NCBI RefSeq assembly: GCF_036226925.1
Contig: NZ_CP109031.1
Span: 8,866,001-8,930,000 of the forward strand
Source of the DNA: Streptomyces sp. NBC_00659
GTDB taxonomy: Bacteria; Actinomycetota; Actinomycetes; Streptomycetales; Streptomycetaceae
Length of the DNA stretch: 64,000 nt
Direction: 5' to 3'
Shown: positions 8,750 through 16,155 of the stretch, piece by piece
How positions within the stretch are numbered: the stretch's first letter is position 1
How the letters are laid out: the number at the start of each line of letters is the position of its first letter
Translations under genes and position numbers: made by a program
Notes under the pieces: generated by a model
Told to the model about the DNA's origin: nothing
The model's database searches: none
What the model saw: the letters and a program-made list of their open reading frames with translations, nothing else

Positions 8750-9555
8750 TGGACAGTCAGTATCAGCCCCTCAAGGGGCGGGTGGCCTTGGTGACCGGCG
8801 GCTCGCGCGGCATCGGCGCGGGCATCACCCGCAAACTCGCGGCCTGGGGAGCGACCCTGGCCGTCAACTTTGTCGACCGGGAGGGCCCGGCCAAGGAACT
8901 CGCCGAAGAACTCGGCGAGCAGGGTACGGAAGTGACACTGCACCGCGCCGATCTGAGCGAACCCGCCGAGATCGAGAACCTGATGGCGGAGATCGGCGAG
9001 ATCCACCAGGACCTCCACATCCTCGTCCAGAACGCCGCCGCCACCAAGTTCGCCCGGCTCGCGGAAGCCTCCCTCGGCGACTGGCAGTTCGTGCAGGACA
9101 CCAACTCGCGGGCCACCTGGCTGCTCGCCAAGCACGCGCTTCCGCTGATGCGTGAGCGCGAGGGAGCCCGATTCATCACGATCACCAACTCCACGACCAC
9201 GCGCATCATCCCGCGCGCCGGACTGTTCGCCGCGGCCAAGGCGGGACTCGAGGCGCTGACCGACTACCTCTCCTACGAGCTGGCGCCCTACGGCATCGTC
9301 GCCAACTGCGTACGTCCCGGACTCGTCCAGACCGGCGTCTTCAAGGTCCGCCCCGACTTCGCCCACGGCGTCACCAAGGAACTGTCCGTCTCGCCGTGGC
9401 CGGGTGACCGCATGACCACGCCGGAGAACAGCGCGGACGTGGTCGCCCTGCTCTGCCTGGAAGAGGCGTCCTGGATCGCCGGACAGACCATCACGGTGGA
9501 CGGTGGATACCGCCTGTGGGGCGGCATCAGCGGCGGAGGCCGACGTGCCGAGTGA
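8749..9555 (+). CDS. SDR family protein with Tyr replaced by Phe at YxxxK
   Basis: A protein of 268 residues with the cofactor motif VTGGSRGIGAG, an NAAA segment, a Ser at the catalytic position (ITNSTTT, Ser148) and the C-terminal TITVDGGY. At the catalytic YxxxK position it reads LFAAAK: Phe160 with Lys164. There is also no Tyr at the Y-x6-K spacing used by FabL-type enoyl reductases. It may be an enoyl reductase with another proton donor, or a catalytically inactive structural partner. Start is the ATG at 8749 (overlapping the previous stop as TGATG) or the GTG at 8746. It overlaps the CLF-like gene by 11 bases. Confidence 0.85.
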   Translation: MDSQYQPLKGRVALVTGGSRGIGAGITRKLAAWGATLAVNFVDREGPAKELAEELGEQGTEVTLHRADLSEPAEIENLMAEIGEIHQDLHILVQNAAATKFARLAEASLGDWQFVQDTNSRATWLLAKHALPLMREREGARFITITNSTTTRIIPRAGLFAAAKAGLEALTDYLSYELAPYGIVANCVRPGLVQTGVFKVRPDFAHGVTKELSVSPWPGDRMTTPENSADVVALLCLEEASWIAGQTITVDGGYRLWGGISGGGRRAE

Positions 9556-10873
9556 ACGCGCCGCCGCGGAGGCCGTCGGCGTGACGGGAGAATACGCCGG
9601 TCGGCAGGACCGTCCCGGCATCGTGGTCACCGGCATCGGCGTGATCTCCCCGGCGGGCATCGGCGCGGCCCGGCTGTGGGAGGCCATGGCGGCGGGCAAG
9701 ACCTTCTTCGACACCGGCGGCCACGACGGGCCCGCCCCCGCACTGCCGTGGCCGTCGGCCTCCGTCGACACCACGGAGATCACCTGGCCCGCCGGCCGTG
9801 ACTGGGCCAACGCCGGCAAGTACGCCAACCAGTCCGCCCGTTGGGCCCTCGCCGTCGCGGGTCAGGCCCTGGAGCAGGCCGGGATCACCGGTGACACGGA
9901 GGACGTACGCGGCGGCACCGTGATGGCCGTGGGCAGCAGCAGCGACGAACTGAGCGACGTCATCCCGCAACTCGCCTCCCGCTTCCGCAACGACCCCAGG
10001 CCCCTCGCGAAGTTCCTCCACGACGAGGTTCCCGACTACTCCTACATACGCGGCATCCCTTCGCAGCTGGGCCAGTTCGTCTCGATGGCCAGCGGATTCC
10101 GGGGCTCCAACGTCGCGGCCTACGGTGAGGCGGCGGCCGGCGGCACCGGCGCACTCGCCCTGGCCGTACGGCTGTTGGAGAGCGGCGAACTCGACCGGGT
10201 GCTCGTCGTGGGCGTCGGCGCGCCGCTGACGACCACCGCGATGGCCGCCTTCGACCAGGACGAGCCCCTCGGCACCCGCGCCACGGCCGGCGCCGGACCC
10301 TTCGACGCCGACAGGTCGGGGACCCTGCTCGGCCAGGGCGCCGCCGCCGTCCTCCTGGAGCGCGCCGACGCCGCGCGCGGCACGGCCCGCGCCCGGCTCG
10401 CCGGCTGCGAGGTGCTGGCCGCCGCCGACGTCACGGCCTCCGCCGAACTCGTCCTCGACACCGTACTCGCCGACGCGGACAGCACACCCACCGTCTGGTG
10501 GGCACACGGCGCGGGCTCCGCCCGTCTGGACCGCGTGGAGACCCGGGCGGTACTGCCCCGCGCGGGCAGCCTGCCCGTCACCGGCTCCAAGGGCACCATC
10601 GGCAACGCCTTCGAATGCTCGGCGCTCATCGACACCGCACTGGTCGTGGAGAGCCTCGGACGCGGCGCACTTCCCCCCGTGGGCCTGCTGCGCCGCCCCG
10701 ACCCCGGACTCGGCGGGCTGGATCCGGTCATGGGGGAGACCCGCCCCCTGGGGCCGGCGCCGACAGCGCTGATCACGGCGTTCAACCAGGGACAGCACTC
10801 GACAGCGGCGGGAGCCCTCGTCATCGCATCGACGCACGGGACCTCGGCCGACGACGGGAAGGCACGGACATGA
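9545..10873 (+). CDS. Chain-length-factor-like ketosynthase (no active-site Cys)
   Basis: A thiolase-fold protein of 442 residues starting at a GTG preceded by GGAGG. It has the ketosynthase N-terminal VVTGIGVISPAG motif, but at the nucleophile elbow it reads GEAAAGGTGALALA, with Ala197 in place of Cys. The first active-site His is kept in WAHGAGS; the second is replaced by Asn in KGTIGNAFE. This is how KSbeta/chain-length factors differ from KSalpha. It overlaps the next gene, a Cys-containing KS, by 4 bases, so the two probably form a KS-CLF heterodimer that extends an acyl chain and sets its length. Confidence 0.85.
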   Translation: MPSERAAAEAVGVTGEYAGRQDRPGIVVTGIGVISPAGIGAARLWEAMAAGKTFFDTGGHDGPAPALPWPSASVDTTEITWPAGRDWANAGKYANQSARWALAVAGQALEQAGITGDTEDVRGGTVMAVGSSSDELSDVIPQLASRFRNDPRPLAKFLHDEVPDYSYIRGIPSQLGQFVSMASGFRGSNVAAYGEAAAGGTGALALAVRLLESGELDRVLVVGVGAPLTTTAMAAFDQDEPLGTRATAGAGPFDADRSGTLLGQGAAAVLLERADAARGTARARLAGCEVLAAADVTASAELVLDTVLADADSTPTVWWAHGAGSARLDRVETRAVLPRAGSLPVTGSKGTIGNAFECSALIDTALVVESLGRGALPPVGLLRRPDPGLGGLDPVMGETRPLGPAPTALITAFNQGQHSTAAGALVIASTHGTSADDGKART

Positions 10874-12183
10874 GCGACGACATCGTCATCACCGGCATGG
10901 GGGTGATCACCCCCATCGGCGGGGACGTCGAGACGTTCTGGTCGGCCAACCTCGAAGGCCGCTCCGGAGTGGTCCGGGAAGAGCGGATGGACACCACCGG
11001 ACTGCCCTGCGGCTGGACGGCGGGGCTGATCCCGGAGGACGTCAAGGCGAAGGTCGCCGCGGACTACGGCGCCCCCGACAGGTCCTGGGGCGACTCCCTC
11101 ATGCTCGCCTCGGTGGACCAGGCGCTCGGCGACGCCCGCCTCGGCGAACTGCCCGCACAGGCCGGTCCGGCCGCCCTCGTCTACGCGCGCGTGTGGCCGG
11201 GCCCCACCGGCTCGTTCCCGCAGGACTACGTCACCCATATGGAAGACCTCGCCGAACGCTACGACAGGATCGGCAACGAACCCGCGGCCGTCCTCGAATC
11301 CCTGCGCGCCAGGCATCTCCCGCCCGAGACACGGGACTTGTCGGCCTATCCGACCGAGATCACCGAGCGCCTCGGGACGGCCGTCATCCCCGTACGACTG
11401 GAAGCCACCTGCTCCGGCGGCCTGCGCGCCATCGCCGAAGCCGCCCGGCTGCTGCGCTCGGGACGCGCGCGGTACGCGGTGGTGTCGGCGGCCGTCTCCC
11501 GCAACACACCGTACGTACTGTCCCAGTACGGCCAGCTCATGGCGCTCTCGCGCTGGAAGGGCGACCCCGCCCTGGCCTCCATGCCCTTCGACAGGCGCCG
11601 TACGGGCATGGTCATCAACGAGTCGGCGGGCGCGCTCGTCCTGGAGACCGCCGAGCACGCCGCCCGGCGCGGGATGACCCAGCCGTACGCCGTCATCGGT
11701 GGCTGGGGGCTCGCGGTGGACACCCGCCACATGACCGCTCCCAGCGTGGACATGATCGAACGGGTCATGCGGACCGCCCTCGAACAGGCCGGCGCACACC
11801 CGGACGACGTGGACGCCATCAACGCCCACGGCACCTCCACCCGCCTCAACGACGTCACCGAAGCCCGCGCGCTGCACCGGCTCTTCGGCGAACGGACGGC
11901 CGACCTCGATGTGAGCGCCGTCAAGTCGCTGACCGGGCACGGCTCCGCGGCCTCCGGCGTGGTGGAGACCGCGGCGGCGGCCCTCACGATGTGCCGGGGG
12001 ACCATCCCGCCCGTCACGACCTCCACCGAACCCGACCCCGCCTGTGCCGTGCGCACCTCCCTCACCCCGGTACGGCGACCGGTCGCGACCGTGCTGAAGA
12101 ACTCCTTCGGCTTCGGCGGCCAGTACGCGTCGATGCTCTTCCGCCGGCCGGCCGCACCACGGCCGGCACCCCAGCCGGTGTGA
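10870..12183 (+). CDS. Beta-ketoacyl-ACP synthase (KSalpha-like)
   Basis: A 437-residue FabF/KSalpha-type condensing enzyme with the catalytic triad intact: Cys181 in EATCSGG, His320 in NAHGTST and His357 in KSLTGHGSA with Lys352. The C-terminal motif is KNSFGFGGQYAS, with Gln where most FabF enzymes have His. It starts at ATG within ATGA, overlapping the CLF-like gene. It would catalyse decarboxylative Claisen condensation of malonyl-ACP with the growing chain. With the CLF-like partner, ACP, KR and dehydratase-like protein it forms the core of a reducing type II system. Confidence 0.92.
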   Translation: MSDDIVITGMGVITPIGGDVETFWSANLEGRSGVVREERMDTTGLPCGWTAGLIPEDVKAKVAADYGAPDRSWGDSLMLASVDQALGDARLGELPAQAGPAALVYARVWPGPTGSFPQDYVTHMEDLAERYDRIGNEPAAVLESLRARHLPPETRDLSAYPTEITERLGTAVIPVRLEATCSGGLRAIAEAARLLRSGRARYAVVSAAVSRNTPYVLSQYGQLMALSRWKGDPALASMPFDRRRTGMVINESAGALVLETAEHAARRGMTQPYAVIGGWGLAVDTRHMTAPSVDMIERVMRTALEQAGAHPDDVDAINAHGTSTRLNDVTEARALHRLFGERTADLDVSAVKSLTGHGSAASGVVETAAAALTMCRGTIPPVTTSTEPDPACAVRTSLTPVRRPVATVLKNSFGFGGQYASMLFRRPAAPRPAPQPV

Positions 12184-12902
12184 GCACGATGGACCGGCTG
12201 CAGTACGAGACGGCCGACCCCACCCGACCGCACCGCGGCACCGTCGTGTGGCTGCACGGCATCGGCCAGGCGCCGGGCGACCTGATGGCCGTGACCCAGC
12301 GGTTCCGGCTTGCCGAGGCGGGAGTGCGCGGGGTGTTCCCGCGCGCGCCCGTCGCGGCTCCCAGCCTGCTGAGCGGGCTGGCGGTGCCGTGCTGGTTCCC
12401 GCAGAACCTCCTCACGCTCGACCGGATGGACGTCGAGGGCCTGCTGGCGGCGCACCGGCCGCTCTCGAAGCTGCTGGAGGCGGAGGCCGACCGGATCGGT
12501 GCCGGGCGGATCGTGCTCGCGGGCTTCTCCCAGGGCGCCACGGTCGCCCTGACCATGGCCCTCACCTACACCCGACGGCTGGCGGGCGTGGCACTCTACG
12601 CGCCCTTCATGCCTCCCGATCTGCCCGCGCTGCTTCCGACCGGCCGTCCGTCGCCCGCCAACAGCGGTCTGCCGGTCTGGATCGGCCACGGGGCACGGGA
12701 CTGGGTCGTCCCCGAACGCAGCGGTGCCGGGCTGAGGGACCTGCTCACCGGCTGGGGACATCCGGTGACATGGCAGCGCTATCCCGGCGGACACGAACCG
12801 TTCGCCGGAGTACGGGCATCGCTTCCCGTCTACCTGAGTGACGTCCTGGACGTCCACGTGCCGCGGGTCCCCGGGACGGGACCGGCGGCACGCGCCCGCT
12901 GA
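12180..12902 (+). CDS. Carboxylesterase/acyl-thioesterase-like hydrolase
   Basis: An alpha/beta hydrolase of about 240 residues of the phospholipase/carboxylesterase (acyl-protein-thioesterase) family. It has VVWLHGIGQAPGD near the N-terminus, the nucleophile motif LAGFSQGAT, the acidic residue in HGARDWVVP and the His in PGGHEPF. The start is either a GTG at 12180, overlapping the ketosynthase stop as GTGA, or the ATG at 12189. As last gene before a strong hairpin it is a candidate for releasing or editing the acyl chain on the ACP. That role is inferred from position; the family also contains esterases of unrelated use. Confidence 0.83.
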   Translation: MSTMDRLQYETADPTRPHRGTVVWLHGIGQAPGDLMAVTQRFRLAEAGVRGVFPRAPVAAPSLLSGLAVPCWFPQNLLTLDRMDVEGLLAAHRPLSKLLEAEADRIGAGRIVLAGFSQGATVALTMALTYTRRLAGVALYAPFMPPDLPALLPTGRPSPANSGLPVWIGHGARDWVVPERSGAGLRDLLTGWGHPVTWQRYPGGHEPFAGVRASLPVYLSDVLDVHVPRVPGTGPAARAR

Positions 12903-12933
12903 CCCGGGGCTACCGGCACGCTCTCCTCGCACC

Positions 12934-12983
12934 GCCCGGACTTCCGGAACCGGCCTCCCCCTCCCGGTTCCGGAAGTCCGGGC
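12934..12983. terminator. Strong hairpin after the hydrolase gene
   Basis: A perfect 20-base-pair stem (12934-12953 with 12964-12983) and a 10-base pyrimidine-rich loop, 32 bases after the hydrolase stop. There is no T-run, as is common for Streptomyces terminators. It probably ends the ACP-to-hydrolase transcript and leaves the acyltransferase gene as a separate unit, or attenuates read-through. Confidence 0.75.
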
Positions 12984-13017
12984 CACCCGCACGTCGACCG
13001 GAAAGGCGTCCGCACCG

Positions 13018-14017
13018 ATGTCACAGGAGTCATCCCTGAGAACGGCTCAGAGTCCGGAGACCGTGCCGTTCGGTGTCGGCCTGCTCTTCCCCGGTCAGGG
13101 AGCCCAGCGCCCCGGCATGGGTGAGCCCTGGCGCGACACCCCGCACTGGAAGGTCGTCACGCGTCTCTCCGAGGTCTGCGGACGGGATCTCGGCCGACTG
13201 CTGCTCGACGCCGGAGCCGAGCAGCTGACGCGCACCGACACCGCCCAACTCGCCACCTTCACCTTGGAGATGGTGGTGCTCGACGCACTGCGCACGGCGG
13301 TGGGCGACCTGCGGCCCGCGGTGTGTGCCGGACACAGCCTCGGCGAGTACGCCGCCCTGACCGCCGCCGGGGTGCTCGACCCGGAGGACGCCACGCGACT
13401 GGTCGCCGAGCGCGGGGCCGCCATGGAAGAAGCCCACCGGCTCACACCCGGCACCATGGCGGTACTCATGGGCACCGACATCGTGCCCAGAACGCGGAGA
13501 CTCGCCGCCAGGATGCGTGCCGCGCACCGGGCTCAGGTGTGGGTCGCCAACATCAACGGCGCCGAACAGGTCGTGATCTCCGGCACCGTCGAAGCGGTGG
13601 CGGCGCTGGCCGACGAGGCCGCGCGCGACGGTGCCCGCGCGGTCCGTATCCCGGTCGGCGGCGCGTTCCACACCCCCTTGATGGCTCCGGCCGTCCCCCG
13701 CCTGGCCGAAGCCGTCGACCGTGCTCCCCTTCACCCCGCGCTGCTCGGTGATCGCGAACGTCGACGCCCGCGCTCACCTCCACGATCAGGAACGGTGGCG
13801 GGCGATGATGCTCCGTCAGGTCGTCATGCCCGTGCGCTGGGCCGGCTCCATGCGCACGCTCGCGGCCACGGGCCGCGGCCGTCTCCGCCTCATCGAGGTC
13901 GGCCCCGGCACGACACTCGCCAACCTCGCCCGCAGGGCCCTGACCGACGAGGTCCCGGTCCGTTCCGTCGCCACTCCGGCACAGGTGGAGGCCCTCGCCG
14001 CCGAGTGGTGGCGGTGA
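13018..14017 (+). pseudogene. Malonyl-CoA:ACP transacylase (FabD-like), frame broken
   Basis: The first frame, from the ATG at 13018, reads as a FabD-type acyltransferase: GLLFPGQGAQRPGMGEPW, the nucleophile AGHSLGEYAALT and the His in GGAFHTPLMAPAV. Near 13715-13725 the homology leaves this frame and resumes in the next one as PFTPRCSVIANVDARAHLH and the C-terminal EVGPGTTLANLARR, ending at 14017. One extra base, or two missing, explains it. No homopolymer marks the site, so it may be a real mutation or a sequence error. If real, the operon would rely on the housekeeping FabD for malonyl loading, which many type II PKS systems do. A hairpin separates it from the hydrolase. Confidence 0.85.
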
Positions 14018-14578
14018 CCGACGCGACCTGACGCGCGCGGACCGACGCCTGCGACCGCATCGCCCGTGACGACAACATCCGGGACAGGAGGGGGAGTTCG
14101 GGTCGCTGTGCGGTGGCGCGAGGATCGCCAGACCTGTCCGTGAGGGGGAAGGTCATGGCAGACTGCTCGGCGTCCAGGGGGTCGATGAGGCGTGAGACGT
14201 GAGCCCACCGCGGTCTGCTCCGACCGTTCGCGATGCGGTGCCGGGCGTACGACCGCGCCGTCCGTGATGGATGAGCGGCCGAACCTCCGCGTCTTACGGG
14301 TGAGCCGGGCTTGCGTCACACTGCCGCTCCCGAGACGGTTCGGGTCCCTCTCCCGCCTACCGCCCCCGGATCTCCCGGACACCGTCGGCATCACACCGGC
14401 CTCGACCGTGCCGGTACGCCGAGGACCGGGAGCGAGCCGCCCTGTGCGGCGCGGAGTCTCGTCGTACCGCGACGAAGTACGCCTGCACCGCGCGCTGTCC
14501 GGCCGGACGACTGCCCAAGCCATGCCCACACGACGTACCAGGGAGTTCCTGGTGGACGTCCGCAAGGAGACAAAGACG
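14018..14578. other. Intergenic region, no clear gene
   Basis: About 560 bases between the acyltransferase remnant and the DUF397 gene. The XRE regulator that often precedes a DUF397 gene is absent. A 15-codon frame at 14155-14202 has a good GGGGGAAGG ribosome binding site and could be a short peptide or a remnant, but nothing else supports it. The last part presumably carries the DUF397 promoter. Confidence 0.35.
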
Positions 14579-14809
14579 ATGAAGCACGCCGTGAACGCCG
14601 CCGAAGAGCTGGGAACCCAAGGGTGGAGCAAACCCTGGAGCGCCGGCAGCGACGGCGGCTGCGTCGAGATCAAGAAGCTCGGCGGCGGCATCGTGGCGGT
14701 CAGGCAGGCGACGGACCCGGACGGTCCTGCCCTCATCTGTGCCTCGTCGGTCATTGCCGAGTTCGTCGGCGGTGCCAAGGAGGGGCGAGCGGACTTCCTC
14801 GTCGTCTGA
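14579..14809 (+). CDS. DUF397 domain protein
   Basis: A 76-residue protein with the DUF397 signature: WSKPWSAGSDGGCVEIKKLG, then VAVRQATDPDGPAL and a C-terminal AEFVGGAKEGRADF. An AAGGAGA ribosome binding site lies upstream of the ATG at 14579; longer frames upstream do not look coding. DUF397 proteins are small actinomycete proteins usually encoded beside an XRE regulator and thought to modulate it (as in BldB/Wbl-linked and abaA-like loci). Here the adjacent gene is a DUF574-type methyltransferase, another common neighbour, but the XRE partner is missing. Confidence 0.88.
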   Translation: MKHAVNAAEELGTQGWSKPWSAGSDGGCVEIKKLGGGIVAVRQATDPDGPALICASSVIAEFVGGAKEGRADFLVV

Positions 14810-14888
14810 CACACGTCTCTCTGACGGCAGTGCCCGGCCACAACCCGATCAATTCCTACGATCACGCCCGTAACGGCGGAGGACCGAA

Positions 14889-15692
14889 GTGACAGACGCA
14901 GGAACACGCGCGGAAGAGATCGACACCAGCAAACCGCAGTCGGCGCGCATGTACGACTACTTCCTGGACGGCAAGGACAACTATCCCGTCGACTGGGAGG
15001 CAGCCGAGCAGGTCATCTCCTTCTTCCCCGCGGTCAAGGAAATGGCCCGGACCAACCGGGACTTCATGCATCGTGCCGCCCGACTGCTGGCGCGGCGGGG
15101 CATCCGCCAGTTCCTGGACATCGGCACCGGAATCCCGACCGCGCCGAACCTTCACCAGATCGTCCAGGCCATCACCCCCGCCGCTCGCGTGGTGTACGCC
15201 GACAACGACCCGATCGTCCTGCGGCACGCGGAGGCGCTCCTGCACAGCGACCCGCAGGGACGTACCGCCTACATCCAGGCGGATGCGCAGGAGCCGCAGA
15301 AGATCCTGGCGGCGGCACGGCAGACCCTCGACTTCGATCAGCCGGTCGCCCTGTCCATGATGGCCCTCCTGCACCTGGTGGGGGACGAGGACGACCCGTA
15401 CGGCATCGTGGCGGAACTCCTCGACTCCCTCGCTCCCGGCAGCTACTTGGCCCTGTCCCACGCGACAGGGGACTTCGATCCCCAGGCGTGGGAGCGGGTC
15501 GTGGAGGTCTACCGCAAGGGGGGAACTACGGCGCAGGTCCGATCACGCGCTGAATTCACCAGGTTCTTCACCGGACTTGAGCTCCTCGACCCCGGAATCG
15601 GACTCGCCGCCGAGTGGGATCCCGAGGGAGAGCACGCGCACACCGAGGGCGAACAGATCCCGTTGTACGTGGGCGTCGCCCGGAAGCCATAG
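14889..15692 (+). CDS. SAM-dependent methyltransferase (DUF574 type)
   Basis: A 267-residue protein of the large actinomycete family annotated as S-adenosyl methyltransferase (DUF574). Diagnostic parts are the N-terminal KPQSARMYDYFLDGKDNYP, the SAM-binding FLDIGTGIPTAPN, the YADNDPIV acidic motif and the C-terminal GIGLAAEWDPEGE. It starts at a GTG with GGAGGA upstream. Members occur in many copies in Streptomyces, often next to XRE/DUF397 genes; their substrates are not known to me. A clear hairpin terminator follows. Confidence 0.9.
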   Translation: MTDAGTRAEEIDTSKPQSARMYDYFLDGKDNYPVDWEAAEQVISFFPAVKEMARTNRDFMHRAARLLARRGIRQFLDIGTGIPTAPNLHQIVQAITPAARVVYADNDPIVLRHAEALLHSDPQGRTAYIQADAQEPQKILAAARQTLDFDQPVALSMMALLHLVGDEDDPYGIVAELLDSLAPGSYLALSHATGDFDPQAWERVVEVYRKGGTTAQVRSRAEFTRFFTGLELLDPGIGLAAEWDPEGEHAHTEGEQIPLYVGVARKP

Positions 15693-15731
15693 GGGGCCGT
15701 ATCCGACCACCGAGCCGGGCGGTGACCGGGT

Positions 15732-15770
15732 CCGCGGCAGACGTGGAGAAGCCGAACACGTCTGCCGCGG
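15732..15770. terminator. Hairpin terminator after the methyltransferase
   Basis: A perfect 14-base-pair stem (15732-15745 with 15757-15770, CCGCGGCAGACGTG and its complement) with an 11-base loop, 40 bases downstream of the DUF574-type methyltransferase stop. There is no T-run. Confidence 0.75.
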
Positions 15771-16155
15771 CCGAGCCCCTGACGACCCGAGCCGGTCCGG
15801 GGCGCCCCGGGTCCGCGACGCGGGGGCGCGGTCGGCAACGCGGTCGGCAACTCCCCTGCGGCGCCGCTCGGCTGACATCGAGTCGGCAGTGAGGCGCGGC
15901 CCTCCCTGCCCTGGCGTGGTCCGTTCCGCCGACGCCGGACAGCCTCTCCCGAAAGGCTCCGGATTCGGGCATGATGGGGCATCCGTACCGGTCAAGCGAC
16001 TCTACGCCGTTGTCGGACTCAACCGTTCACCGTTCCCGTACGTCGAGTGAATGTCGCGCCGCACTACCGTCGCACGCTGCCCGGTCACGCCGCCCTGACG
16101 TGTGTACGGGGGGCACCGCGACAGCGGCAATGTCGTCAACCTGGGAGGAAGTCCA
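15771..16155. other. Intergenic region upstream of the FHA-FAD gene
   Basis: About 385 bases with no supportable gene. Its end must hold the promoter of the FHA-FAD monooxygenase. The strong ribosome binding site GGGAGGAAG lies just before 16156. Confidence 0.35.

Noticed and set aside
14155..14202. 15-codon frame with a strong ribosome binding site
   Set aside because: Too short to support without conservation; mentioned under the intergenic entry only.
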